From Streptomyces xanthii (lineage in GTDB: Bacteria; Actinomycetota; Actinomycetes; Streptomycetales; Streptomycetaceae), in assembly GCF_014621695.1 (NCBI RefSeq), contig NZ_CP061281.1, positions 868,001 through 932,000 on the forward strand: a DNA stretch of 64,000 bases, given 5' to 3'. Positions within the stretch are counted from its first letter, which is position 1. Each line of letters begins with the position of its first letter. Both the position numbers and the translations under genes were made by a program. Shown here in pieces: positions 17,668-25,834 of the stretch. The notes under the pieces are model-generated. The model made no database searches. It had not been told where the DNA came from and saw only the letters and a list, made by a program, of their open reading frames with translations.

Positions 17668-18792
17668 TCAGCCGGCGGACGCTTCGTCCTGGGAGGAGGC
17701 GTCCGGGATCAGGCCCGCGCCGTCGGGCTGGTCCGGGGATTCGGGGACCGTGTCGGGGGCCGGGCTGTCGGAGGAGGTGTCCGGGGACGGGGAGTCCGAG
17801 GCGAGGGTCGGGGTGGGGCAGCCGGAGGGCCAGGGGGACGGGCTGACGGGGGTGCTCGTCGCCGTGGGGGTCGGGCACTCGCTGCTCGACGGGCTGTCGC
17901 TCGGGGACGCGGAGTCGGATTCCGAGTCGGAGGGGCTCGGCGAGGTCTCGGAGTCGCTGGGGCTGGGTGACGGTGAGGTCGGGGTGGGGCTGGGCGGCGG
18001 GACCGGCTTGTCGTGGTGGCCGTCGTCGCCGATCGGGCGCTGGATCCAGGTGTTGTTGACGATGTTGATGATGGTGATGTTCTGGATGATCTGGGGCGCC
18101 GGGGTGATCACGATGACCTCGGTCGGCCGGTAGCCCTCCCAGGCCTTGCCCTTCTGGCGCGGGGTGCCCTTGAGGGCGACGGGCGCGGCGATCGGGTTGC
18201 CGCAGGCGCAGCGGACCCGGGGCAGGCCGTGCCGGTCGACGAGGACGGCGGTGCCGGCCTGGAGGACGGACTGGAAGCTGGTGGCGCTGCCGTCGCGGTA
18301 GCCGTGGTTGGTGACGCGGGTGTCCACGCGCAGCACGACGGGGGTGAGGCCGCGCAGGAAGCTCGCGATGTCGGCCCGGTCGATGCCGCTCGCCTCGGCG
18401 AAGGCGCCCGCCTTGGCCTGGTCGGAGGTGAGGAAGCGGACCTGCTTCTCGACGTCGCAGCTGCCGACGGAGCGGGTGCCGCCGTAGAGGCCGGGGGTGG
18501 AGCCGGAGTAGGACTTCAGGCCTTCGGGGTTGCCGGTGGCGCTGCCGCTCGGGGCCGGTTGCGGCGTTCGGGTGACGGGTGGCGGTGTCGCGTCCGACGT
18601 GGCGGTGGAGTCCGTGAAGGGGTCGGGGCCGTCGTCGGTGATCGGCTGCAGGTGCAGCGTGCCCTTGGCGCCGGCGGCGACACCGACGGTCTGGTCCCCG
18701 GCCCCGTCGCCGGACGAGCACCCGGCGAGCAGCAGCGCCGCGGATATTCCGAGCGCGGTGACGTACGTCTTGGTCCTGATCCGTGCGCGCAC
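17668..18792 (-). CDS. DUF6777-like lipoprotein with long Ser/Pro/Asp tail
   Basis: 374 residues. GTG 18792 has GGGAG upstream and gives a short basic N-terminus, hydrophobic segment and lipobox (LLLAGC). The middle, about residues 90-250, is a globular domain with three cysteines (SCDVEKQVRFL, RCACGNPIA) that resembles DUF6777 proteins. After IQNITIINIVNNTWIQRP the last 130 residues are a low-complexity Pro/Ser/Asp tail (SPSPSDSETSPSPSDSESDS), probably a cell-wall spacer or disordered region. Function unknown. It is divergent from the lipase-maturation-factor-like gene. Confidence 0.8.
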   Translation of the reverse strand: MRARIRTKTYVTALGISAALLLAGCSSGDGAGDQTVGVAAGAKGTLHLQPITDDGPDPFTDSTATSDATPPPVTRTPQPAPSGSATGNPEGLKSYSGSTPGLYGGTRSVGSCDVEKQVRFLTSDQAKAGAFAEASGIDRADIASFLRGLTPVVLRVDTRVTNHGYRDGSATSFQSVLQAGTAVLVDRHGLPRVRCACGNPIAAPVALKGTPRQKGKAWEGYRPTEVIVITPAPQIIQNITIINIVNNTWIQRPIGDDGHHDKPVPPPSPTPTSPSPSPSDSETSPSPSDSESDSASPSDSPSSSECPTPTATSTPVSPSPWPSGCPTPTLASDSPSPDTSSDSPAPDTVPESPDQPDGAGLIPDASSQDEASAG

Positions 18793-18904
18793 GTGTTCTC
18801 CCAGCTGTACGGCGGCGTCCTTGATCTCTCCGCTCCAGTCGGGCGCAGGCCGTACGGGCCCGCAAGTCGTGCCGGGGCCGCCCGGCGGGGCCCACACTGG
18901 AGGG

Positions 18905-20311
18905 GTGGACTGGTTCGTCGCCCCGGACTACTGGCTCGCCCGGCTGGTGTTCCAGCGGGGTCTCGCGGCGGTGTACCTCGTCGCGTTCGCCGGGGCCGCG
19001 CTGCAGTTCCGGGCGCTGATCGGCGAGCGCGGGATGACGCCCGTACCGCGGTATCTGGAGCGGGTGCCGTGGCGGGCGGCGCCGACGCTGTTCCGGCTGC
19101 ACTATTCGGACCGCTTCTTCGCGGGGTGCGCCTGGGCCGGGGCCGCGCTGTCGGCGGCGCTCCTCGCGGGCGTGGACCGGTTCGTGCCGTTGTGGGCGAC
19201 GCTGCCGCTGTGGCTGGCGCCCTGGGCGCTGTATCTGTCGATCGTGAACGTGGGGCAGACCTGGTACGGCTTCGGCTGGGAGTCGCTGCTCCTGGAGACC
19301 GGGTTCCTCGCGGTGTTCCTGGGCAACGACGAGGTGGCGCCGCCGGTCCTCGTCCTGTTCCTGCTGCGCTGGCTGCTGTTCCGCCTGGAGTTCGGCGCGG
19401 GTCTGATCAAGCTGCGCGGGGACGCGTGCTGGCGGAAGCTGACGTGTCTGTACTTCCATCACGAGACGCAGCCGATGCCGGGCCCGCTGAGCTGGTTCTT
19501 CCATCATCTTCCGCGCCCGCTGCACCGCGTGGAGGTCGCGGCGAACCACGTGACGCAGCTGGCCGTTCCGTTCCTTCTCTTCACCCCGCAGCCGGTCGCC
19601 ACGGTGGCCGCGTCCGTGATGATCGTGACGCAGGTGTGGCTGGTGCTGTCGGGGAACTTCGCCTGGCTGAACTGGCTGGCGATCGTGATCGCCGCGTCCG
19701 CCCTCGACCTCTCCCCGCTGCGCTCCCCGCCCGCGCTGCCCGCCTCGCCGCTCTGGTACGAGATCCTCGTGTTCGCCCTCACCGCGCTGGTCGCCGTCCT
19801 GAGCGTGCGCCCGGCCCGCAATCTGCTGTCCCGCCACCAGAGCATGAACCGCTCCTACGACGTGCTGCACCTGGTGAACACCTACGGCGCGTTCGGCAGC
19901 GTGGGCCGGATCCGGGACGAGATCGTCATCGAGGGGACGGCCGACGCGGGGCCGCGCCCGGACGCGGAGTGGCGGGCCTACGAGTTCCACGGCAAGCCCG
20001 GCGATCCGCGCCGGCTCCCCCGCCAGTTCGCCCCGTACCATCTGCGGCTCGACTGGCTGATGTGGTTCGCCGCGCTCTCCCCCGCGTACGCGCGCCCGTG
20101 GTTCGGTCCGCTGGTGGAGCGGCTCCTGGACAACGACCGGGACACGCTGCGGCTGCTGCGCCACAACCCGTTCCCGGACACGCCGCCCGCGTACGTCCGG
20201 GCCCGCGTCTTCCGTTACCGGTACACGACGTGGCGGGAGCTGCGGGAGACGGGCGCGTGGTGGGAGCGGACCTACGTGCGCGAGTTCCTGCCGCCGACCC
20301 GGCTGAGGTAG
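18905..20311 (+). CDS. Lipase maturation factor (LMF1) family membrane protein
   Basis: 468 residues, polytopic, about 8 helices. Family landmarks include VNVGQTWYGFGWESLLLETG, GAGLIKLRGDACWRKLTCLY followed by HHETQPMPGP, NLLSRHQSMNRSYDVLHLVN and GRIRDEIVIEGTAD. In animals LMF1 helps lipoprotein lipase fold; the bacterial role is unknown. GTG 18905 begins VDWFVAPDYWLARLVF, the usual start of the family, although the GGAGGG is very close to it. Its last 40 nt overlap the convergent lactonase-type gene. Confidence 0.9.
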   Translation: MDWFVAPDYWLARLVFQRGLAAVYLVAFAGAALQFRALIGERGMTPVPRYLERVPWRAAPTLFRLHYSDRFFAGCAWAGAALSAALLAGVDRFVPLWATLPLWLAPWALYLSIVNVGQTWYGFGWESLLLETGFLAVFLGNDEVAPPVLVLFLLRWLLFRLEFGAGLIKLRGDACWRKLTCLYFHHETQPMPGPLSWFFHHLPRPLHRVEVAANHVTQLAVPFLLFTPQPVATVAASVMIVTQVWLVLSGNFAWLNWLAIVIAASALDLSPLRSPPALPASPLWYEILVFALTALVAVLSVRPARNLLSRHQSMNRSYDVLHLVNTYGAFGSVGRIRDEIVIEGTADAGPRPDAEWRAYEFHGKPGDPRRLPRQFAPYHLRLDWLMWFAALSPAYARPWFGPLVERLLDNDRDTLRLLRHNPFPDTPPAYVRARVFRYRYTTWRELRETGAWWERTYVREFLPPTRLR

Positions 20312-21147
20312 ACGCGGCGCGCTGTCCCGGCGAACACGTCCGGGTCCGAGCCGCCCACCAACTCCCGCGCCGCCTCGACCACTTGGCCGTACGAGGCGGC
20401 GAGCGTGCACACGGGCCAGTCGGAGCCGAACATGACGCGCCGGGGGCCGAAGGCGTCCAGCACGGTGTCCGCGTACGGGCGCAGGCCGGCGACCGTCCAG
20501 CGTTCCCAGTCGGCTTCGGTGACGAGGCCGGAGAGTTTGCAGACGGTGTTGGGCAGCGCGGCGAGCGCGCGCAGGTCGGCGGCCCAGGGCTCGAACTCGC
20601 CTGTGGAGACCGGCGGTTTGCCCGCGTGGTCGAGGACGAAGGTGAGCTCGGGGTGCCTGGCGGCGGCCCGGACGCAGGCGGGCAGCTGGTGCGGGAGCAC
20701 CACGAGGTCGTACACGAGCCCGGCCGCGGTGAGCGCGGCGAGGCCCCGGGTCACGTCGTCCCGGAGCAGCCACGCGGGGTCCGGCTCGCCCTGGACCTGG
20801 TGGCGGATGCCCGCGAGGTGGGCTCCGCCGGGCAGCTCGCGCAGGCGGGCGAGCGTGTCGCTCACGTCCGGGCGCGTCAGGTCCGTCCAGCCGACGACGG
20901 CGGCGACGAGCGGATCGCGTGCGGCGAGCGCGAGGAACTCGGGGGTCTCCTCGGCGACGGTCACGGTCTGTACGAGGACCGTGGCCCCGACCCCGGCCGC
21001 GCGCGCCTCCGGAGCCAGGTCCGCCATGGTGAAGTCCCGCCGGATCGGGGCGAGTTCGGGACCGGTGATCCAGTCCTGGTCGCGGACGGCGAGGTCCCAC
21101 ACGTGGTGGTGGGCGTCGATGATCCCGGGGTCGTCGGCCGCGCTCAC
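20272..21147 (-). CDS. Amidohydrolase 2 family lactonase (probable L-fuconolactonase)
   Basis: 291-residue TIM-barrel metal hydrolase: DAHHHVWDL near the N-terminus, FVLDHAGKP in the middle and MFGSDWPVCTL near the end supply the metal ligands of the family. In sugar-acid pathways this family opens L-fucono-1,5-lactone to L-fuconate. It is the last gene of the reverse-strand fucose operon; GTG 21147 overlaps the mutarotase stop by 4 nt. The C-terminal 40 nt overlap the convergent LMF1-like gene. Confidence 0.88.
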   Translation of the reverse strand: MSAADDPGIIDAHHHVWDLAVRDQDWITGPELAPIRRDFTMADLAPEARAAGVGATVLVQTVTVAEETPEFLALAARDPLVAAVVGWTDLTRPDVSDTLARLRELPGGAHLAGIRHQVQGEPDPAWLLRDDVTRGLAALTAAGLVYDLVVLPHQLPACVRAAARHPELTFVLDHAGKPPVSTGEFEPWAADLRALAALPNTVCKLSGLVTEADWERWTVAGLRPYADTVLDAFGPRRVMFGSDWPVCTLAASYGQVVEAARELVGGSDPDVFAGTARRVYLSRVGGRNSRT

Positions 21148-21458
21148 GGCAGCTCCCAGACGACGGGGAGTCCGGCGTCGGCGCCGTCGGCCGAGTAGTC
21201 GTGGACGACGTCGAGGAGTTCGGCCATGCGGGCCTGCCAGGCGATGTTCACGGGGAGCCGGTCCAGTTCGGCGAGCAGGCGCCCGTAGTCCTCGCACTCG
21301 AGGACGTGGAAGAGGTCGGTGCCGCTGCGCCAGATCGTCCACCGGGTGGCGCCGGCCGCGCGGATGGCGGCGGCGAGTTCGGCGGGGACCTCGCGGTGGG
21401 CCCGCTCGTACTCCTCGACGCGGTCGGCGCGGACCTTGGTGTGCAGGGCGACTCTCAC
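21144..21458 (-). CDS. RhaM-type L-rhamnose/L-fucose mutarotase
   Basis: 104 residues of the RhaM (DUF718) family: VALHTKVRADRVEEYERAHR, then IWRSGTDLFHVLECEDY and VNIAWQARMAELLDV. These small enzymes interconvert alpha and beta anomers of deoxy sugars. Both ends are coupled by 4-nt GTGA overlaps, to the aldo/keto reductase upstream and the lactonase downstream. In this operon L-fucose is the more likely substrate, since the dehydratase is of the L-fuconate type. Confidence 0.88.
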   Translation of the reverse strand: MRVALHTKVRADRVEEYERAHREVPAELAAAIRAAGATRWTIWRSGTDLFHVLECEDYGRLLAELDRLPVNIAWQARMAELLDVVHDYSADGADAGLPVVWELP

Positions 21459-22462
21459 GCGGGCTGCTCCTGTTCGGGGCTTGCTCGGGGTACGGGGATG
21501 TCCGCGCCGATCAGCCTCGCCTCCCGGGCCTCCTGCCAGAAGGCGTCCGGCACCCGGGCCTCGAACTGGGCGGCGGTGTCGGTGACTTCGGCGGCGGAGC
21601 GCGTGCCGACGAGGAGGCCGGCGACGGCCGGGTGACCTAACGGGAAGGCGAGGGCGGCGGCGCGCAGGGTGGTGCCGTGCCGCTCGGCGAGCGCCTTGAG
21701 GCGCAGGGCCCGGTCCAGGGTGCCGGGCTCGGCGGCGGCGTAGTCGAAGGTGGCGCCCGGCTTCGGGTCGGCGAGCAGGCCCGAGTTGAAGACGCCGCCG
21801 ACGACGACGGAGACGCCGCGTTCGGCGGCCGCGGGCAGGAGGCCGGTGAGGGCGCGCTGGTCGAGGAGGCTGTAGCGGCCGGCGCACAGGACGACGTCGA
21901 GGTCGGTGTCACGGACGAACCGCGCGAGCATCTCCGCCTGGTTCATGCCGGCGCCGATGGCCCCGACGACGCCCTCGGCGCGCAGCCGTTCCAGTTCCGG
22001 GTATGCCTCGGTGAAGGCCTGTTCGGCGTGGTCGTCGGGGTCGTGCAGGTACACGACGTCGACGCGGTCGAGGCCGAGCCGTTCGAGGCTGTCCTCCAGG
22101 GAGCGTCGGACCCCGGCGGCGCTGAAGTCCCAGACGCGGCGGTGGGTGGCGGGCACGGCGAATCCGTGGTCGAGGTCGTCGCCGCCGCCTTCGTACGGGG
22201 TGAGGAGGCGGCCGACCTTGGTGGACAGGGTGTAGGAGGCTCGGGGCCGGGCCCGCAGGGCGGAGCCGAGGCGGCGTTCGGACAGGCCGATGCCGTAGTG
22301 CGGGGCGGTGTCGTAGGCGCGCACGCCCGCGTCCCAGGCGGCGTCGACGGCGGCGCGGGCGGCGTCGTCGCCGACCGGGGTGTAGAGGTTGCCGATGCCG
22401 GCGGCGCCGAAGCCGAGGGCGGTGACGGGGACGCGGGTGCGGCCGAGGGTGCGGGTGCGCAT
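21455..22462 (-). CDS. Aldo/keto reductase, probable L-fucose dehydrogenase
   Basis: 335 residues. Catalytic-tetrad motifs of the aldo/keto reductase fold are visible: AYDTAPHYGIGLSE (Asp and Tyr), STKVGRL (Lys) and VDVVYLHDPDD (His). NAD(P)-dependent oxidation of L-fucose to L-fucono-1,5-lactone is the expected role in a pathway with a lactonase and L-fuconate dehydratase. ATG 22462 has GGAG 6 nt upstream; GTG 22477 overlaps the SDR stop in a GTGA and is an equally possible start. Its 3' end overlaps the mutarotase start. Confidence 0.88.
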   Translation of the reverse strand: MRTRTLGRTRVPVTALGFGAAGIGNLYTPVGDDAARAAVDAAWDAGVRAYDTAPHYGIGLSERRLGSALRARPRASYTLSTKVGRLLTPYEGGGDDLDHGFAVPATHRRVWDFSAAGVRRSLEDSLERLGLDRVDVVYLHDPDDHAEQAFTEAYPELERLRAEGVVGAIGAGMNQAEMLARFVRDTDLDVVLCAGRYSLLDQRALTGLLPAAAERGVSVVVGGVFNSGLLADPKPGATFDYAAAEPGTLDRALRLKALAERHGTTLRAAALAFPLGHPAVAGLLVGTRSAAEVTDTAAQFEARVPDAFWQEAREARLIGADIPVPRASPEQEQPA

Positions 22463-22473
22463 CGCGGTCTCCG

Positions 22474-23244
22474 TCACTGTCCGGCGGGGCGCAGCCGCAG
22501 GCCCTGCATGCCGCCGTCGACGGCGAGGGAGGTGCCGGTGGTGGCGCCGGAGAGCGGGCTGGCGAGGTAGGCGACGGCGCCGGCGACCTCGTCGGCGGAG
22601 ACGAGCCGGCCGGTGGGCTGGCGGGCTTCGAGGGCGGCGCGTTCGGCGGCCGGGTCGTCGGCCTTGTCGAGGAGGCGGCCGATCCAGGGGGTGTCGGCGG
22701 TGCCGGGGTTGACGCAGTTGACGCGGATTCCCTCGCGGACGTGGTCGGCGGCCATGGCGAGGGTGAGGGACTGCACGGCGCCCTTGGACGCGGAGTAGAG
22801 GGCGCGCTGCGGGAGTCCGGCGGTGGCGGCGATCGAGCAGGTGTTGACGATCGCGGCGTGGCGGGAGGCGCGGAGGGCGGGCAGGGCTGCGCGGGTGACG
22901 CGGACCATGCCGACGACGTTGACGTCGAGGACGCGGTGCCATTCGGCGTCGTCGTTGTCGGCGACGGTGCCCTGGGCGCCGATGCCCGCGTTGTTGACGA
23001 GGACATCGAGTCCGCCGAGTGCCTCGACGGCGGCGCTCACGGCGGTGCGGACGGAGGCGTCGTCGGTGACGTCGGCGGTGTGGGCGCGCAGCGGCTTGTC
23101 GACGGTGGAGGTGTCGAGGTCGAGTACGGCGACGTCGGCGCCGCGCGCGGCGAGGAGTTCGGCGGTGGCGCGGCCGAGTCCGAAGGCGCCGCCGGTGACG
23201 AGGGCCTTGAGTCCGGCGAAGTCCTGGACGCTGCTGTCGCTCAT
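22474..23244 (-). CDS. SDR dehydrogenase, probable 2-keto-3-deoxy-L-fuconate dehydrogenase
   Basis: 256-residue classical [15 protein letters not shown] (cofactor), [16 protein letters not shown] (Ser), YSASK (Tyr and Lys) and [13 protein letters not shown]. The end [20 protein letters not shown] is typical of SDRs in L-fucose clusters, which oxidise 2-keto-3-deoxy-L-fuconate at C4. ATG 23244 overlaps the dehydratase stop by 4 nt (ATGA). Cofactor preference is not assigned. Confidence 0.88.
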   Translation of the reverse strand: MSDSSVQDFAGLKALVTGGAFGLGRATAELLAARGADVAVLDLDTSTVDKPLRAHTADVTDDASVRTAVSAAVEALGGLDVLVNNAGIGAQGTVADNDDAEWHRVLDVNVVGMVRVTRAALPALRASRHAAIVNTCSIAATAGLPQRALYSASKGAVQSLTLAMAADHVREGIRVNCVNPGTADTPWIGRLLDKADDPAAERAALEARQPTGRLVSADEVAGAVAYLASPLSGATTGTSLAVDGGMQGLRLRPAGQ

Positions 23245-24599
23245 GCTGCGGCTCCGTTCGGCTGGTGGGTGGCGGGCTGCCCGGCGCGGTCCTTCACCCA
23301 GAACTCACCGTCGGGGTAGGTGAATTCGGCGATGGACGCGGGGCGCATGGTGGCGGAGAAACCGGGTGCGGTGGGCGCGGCGTAGTGGCCGCGGCGCATG
23401 ACGACCGGGTCGAGGAAGTGGTCGTGGAGATGGTCGACGTACTCGATGACACGGTCCTTCGTCGTTCCCGACAGGGCGACGTAGTCGAACATCGAGAGGT
23501 GCTGGACGAGTTCGCACAGTCCCACGCCGCCGGCGTGCGGGCAGACGGGGACGCCGAACTTGGCGGCGAGCAGCAGGATCGCGAGGTTCTCGTTGACGCC
23601 GCCTACACGGGCGGCGTCGATCTGGAGGACGTCGATGGCGCCGGCCTGGAGGAGCTGCTTGAAGACGATGCGGTTCTGCACGTGTTCGCCGGTGGCGACC
23701 TTGACGGGGCCGACGGCGCGGCGGATCGCGGCGTGCCCGAGGACGTCGTCGGGGCTGGTGGGCTCCTCGACCCAGTACGGGTCGAACTCTGCGAGGGCGC
23801 GGGTCCATTCGACGGCCTCGTCGACGTTCCAGCGCTGGTTGGCGTCGACGGCCATGCGGATGCCGGGGCCGATGACGGCGCGCGCGGTGCGGCAGCGGCG
23901 GATGTCGTCGTCGAGGTCGGCGCCGACCTTCAGTTTGATCTGGGTGAACCCGTCGGCGACGGCCTGCCGGGCGAGCCGGGTGAGCTTCTCGTCGGAGTAG
24001 CCGAGCCAGCCGGGCGAGGTGGTGTAGCCGGGGTAGCCGCGTTCGAGGAGCGTGTCGGTGCGCGCGGCGGAGCCTTCTCGTCCGGCCCGCAGCAGGTCGA
24101 GGGCCTCCTGCGGGGTGAGGGCGTCGGCGATGTAGCGGAAGTCGACCTGGGAGACGAGCCATTCGGGTTCGGCGTCGGCGAGCAGCCGCCACAGGGGTTT
24201 GGCGGCGCGCTTGGCCGCGAGGTCCCAGACCGCGTTGACGACGGCGCCGACCGCCATGTGCATCACGCCCTTCTCGGGGCCGAGCCAGCGCAGCTGGCTG
24301 TCGCCGATCAGGTCGCGGTTGAGGGTGCCGGGGTCGGCGCACAGCTCGTCGAGCGGGCGGCCGATCACATGGTGGCGCAGGGCGCGGATCGCGGCGACCT
24401 GGACGTCGTTGCCGCGGCCGATGGTGAAGGTGAAGCCGTGTCCCTCGTGCCCGTCGGCGGCATCGGTGCGGAGCACGACGTAGGCGGCGGAGTAGTCGGG
24501 GTCGGGGTTCATCGCGTCGGATCCGTCCAGTTCCCGTGAGGTGGGGAAGCGGATGTCGTACGTGTCGACCGCGGTGACGCGCGGGGTGGTCGGGGTCAC
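23241..24599 (-). CDS. L-fuconate dehydratase (enolase superfamily)
   Basis: 452 residues, closely resembling bacterial FucD and human ENOSF1 along its length: [70 protein letters not shown] (KxK base), [37 protein letters not shown] (metal ligands and following helix) and [18 protein letters not shown] (catalytic His). It dehydrates L-fuconate to 2-keto-3-deoxy-L-fuconate. It is 27 nt downstream of the permease and overlaps the SDR by 4 nt. This gene identifies the operon as an L-fucose rather than an L-rhamnose pathway. Confidence 0.95.
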   Translation of the reverse strand: MTPTTPRVTAVDTYDIRFPTSRELDGSDAMNPDPDYSAAYVVLRTDAADGHEGHGFTFTIGRGNDVQVAAIRALRHHVIGRPLDELCADPGTLNRDLIGDSQLRWLGPEKGVMHMAVGAVVNAVWDLAAKRAAKPLWRLLADAEPEWLVSQVDFRYIADALTPQEALDLLRAGREGSAARTDTLLERGYPGYTTSPGWLGYSDEKLTRLARQAVADGFTQIKLKVGADLDDDIRRCRTARAVIGPGIRMAVDANQRWNVDEAVEWTRALAEFDPYWVEEPTSPDDVLGHAAIRRAVGPVKVATGEHVQNRIVFKQLLQAGAIDVLQIDAARVGGVNENLAILLLAAKFGVPVCPHAGGVGLCELVQHLSMFDYVALSGTTKDRVIEYVDHLHDHFLDPVVMRRGHYAAPTAPGFSATMRPASIAEFTYPDGEFWVKDRAGQPATHQPNGAAA

Positions 24600-24626
24600 G
24601 GGCTGCCTTTCGGGCGGGGGCGGTGA

Positions 24627-25673
24627 TCAGTCCTGGGCGCGGCCGGTGGTGACCCGGGCGATCATGAGGGCGAGCAGGATGATTCCGCCGTAGATGGCCT
24701 GGATCCAGAAGGACGGGACCTGGGCGAGGGTGAGCAGGTTCTGGACGACGCCGAGCAGGAGGACGCCGGTGAGCGCGCCGAACATGGTGCCCTTGCCGCC
24801 GTCGAGGCTGATGCCGCCGATGACCGCCGCGGCGAACACCGTGAAGATCATGTTGTTGCCCTGGTTGGCGCTGATCGCGCCGACGTAGCCGGTCTGCATG
24901 ATGCCGCCGACGGAGGCGAGGACGCCGGCCACGACGAACACGCCGAGCATGACCCGCTCGACGCGGATGCCGGCGGCGCGGGCGGCGTCGGCGTTGCCGC
25001 CGATGGCGTACAGGGCGCGGCCCACGCGGTGGTACTTGAGGATCAGGCCGGCCACGCCGAAGGCGATCGCGGCGAGCCACACGGACAGGGGGATGCGCAG
25101 GAGCGTGGTCGTGGCGAGGGAGAAGAACGCGTCCGGCATGCCGAACAGCGTCTTGCCCTTGGTGGCGCCGACGAGCAGGCCGCGCAGGATGATCAGCATC
25201 GCGAGCGTCACGATGAACGCGTTGAGCTTCAGCTTGACGACGAGGACGCCGTTGAAGGCGCCGATGGCCGCACCGACGACGAGGATCGAGAGCAGGGCGA
25301 GCGCGGCGGGGAACTCCGTTCCGAAGCCGGACTGGGCCACGGGGAGCACGAGGAGGGCGCCCACGGCCGGGGCGATGCCGACGACCGATTCGAGGGAGAG
25401 GTCGAACTTGCCGGTGATCAGGACGAGGGACTCGGCGAGCACGACCATCGCGAGGGCCGCGGAGGCCCCCAGGATCGAGATCAGGTTGCGTTCGGTGAGG
25501 AAGGAGTCGTTGAGGATCGCGCCCAGGACGAGGAGGAGGAGCAGGGCGGGTACGAGGGCGAGTTCCCGGGCTCGGCGGAGTACGACGTTCTTCGCCGAGC
25601 CGGATTTTGAGGTGGTCTGCGATGTGGTGGGCGTGTGCTGGGTCGAGGCCGACGGGGCCTGTGTGTCAGCCAT
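24627..25673 (-). CDS. Sugar ABC transporter permease, RbsC/XylH type
   Basis: 348 residues with about 10 helices. After a Ser/Thr-rich N-terminus of 28 residues the core begins at ALVPALLLLLVLGAILNDSF; SLESVVGIAPAVGALLV, LNAFIVTLAMLIILRGLL, YAIGGNADAARAAGIRVER and AAVIGGISLDGGKGTMFGAL are family hallmarks. It works with the ATPase (25835) and binding protein (27352) to import a sugar, here probably L-fucose. ATG 25673 has AGGAG upstream. The 161-nt gap to the ATPase stop contains a dispersed repeat. Confidence 0.93.
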   Translation of the reverse strand: MADTQAPSASTQHTPTTSQTTSKSGSAKNVVLRRARELALVPALLLLLVLGAILNDSFLTERNLISILGASAALAMVVLAESLVLITGKFDLSLESVVGIAPAVGALLVLPVAQSGFGTEFPAALALLSILVVGAAIGAFNGVLVVKLKLNAFIVTLAMLIILRGLLVGATKGKTLFGMPDAFFSLATTTLLRIPLSVWLAAIAFGVAGLILKYHRVGRALYAIGGNADAARAAGIRVERVMLGVFVVAGVLASVGGIMQTGYVGAISANQGNNMIFTVFAAAVIGGISLDGGKGTMFGALTGVLLLGVVQNLLTLAQVPSFWIQAIYGGIILLALMIARVTTGRAQD

Positions 25674-25744
25674 GGTGGGCTCCTGGGCGCGTATGCGCCG
25701 TAGGGGTGAAGGGTTGGTTGGCGGGTGCGGGTCCGTCGTGGCTG

Positions 25745-25822
25745 GTCGCGCCCCGCGACGGAGTCGCTGATCGATACGGCCCCGCGCCCCTGAAGGCGCA
25801 CTCCGTGCGCCCCAGGGAGCGG
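25745..25822. repeat. Dispersed repeat copy inside the fucose operon
   Basis: TCGCGCCCCGCGACGGAGTC is followed by GCCCCGCGCCCCTGAAGGCG and CACTCCGTGCGCCCCAGGG. The order and sequence match the repeat unit in the symporter gene (9318-9479). GGCGCACTCCGTGCGCC forms a short hairpin. It lies between the ATPase stop and the permease start, so it is transcribed within the operon. Confidence 0.85.
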
Positions 25823-25834
25823 CTGTTCGCAAGA

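Noticed and set aside
17420..21198. Very long open frames on both strands over the LMF1-like and lactonase-type genes
   Set aside because: They are low-complexity Arg/Pro/Ala or Gly/Val/Asp translations without domains and overlap recognised genes in other frames. Codon-position bias supports the shorter genes.
20272..24599. Assignment of the operon to L-rhamnose because of the RhaM-type mutarotase
   Set aside because: The dehydratase follows the L-fuconate dehydratase/ENOSF1 pattern closely, and no rhamnonate dehydratase or aldolase is present.
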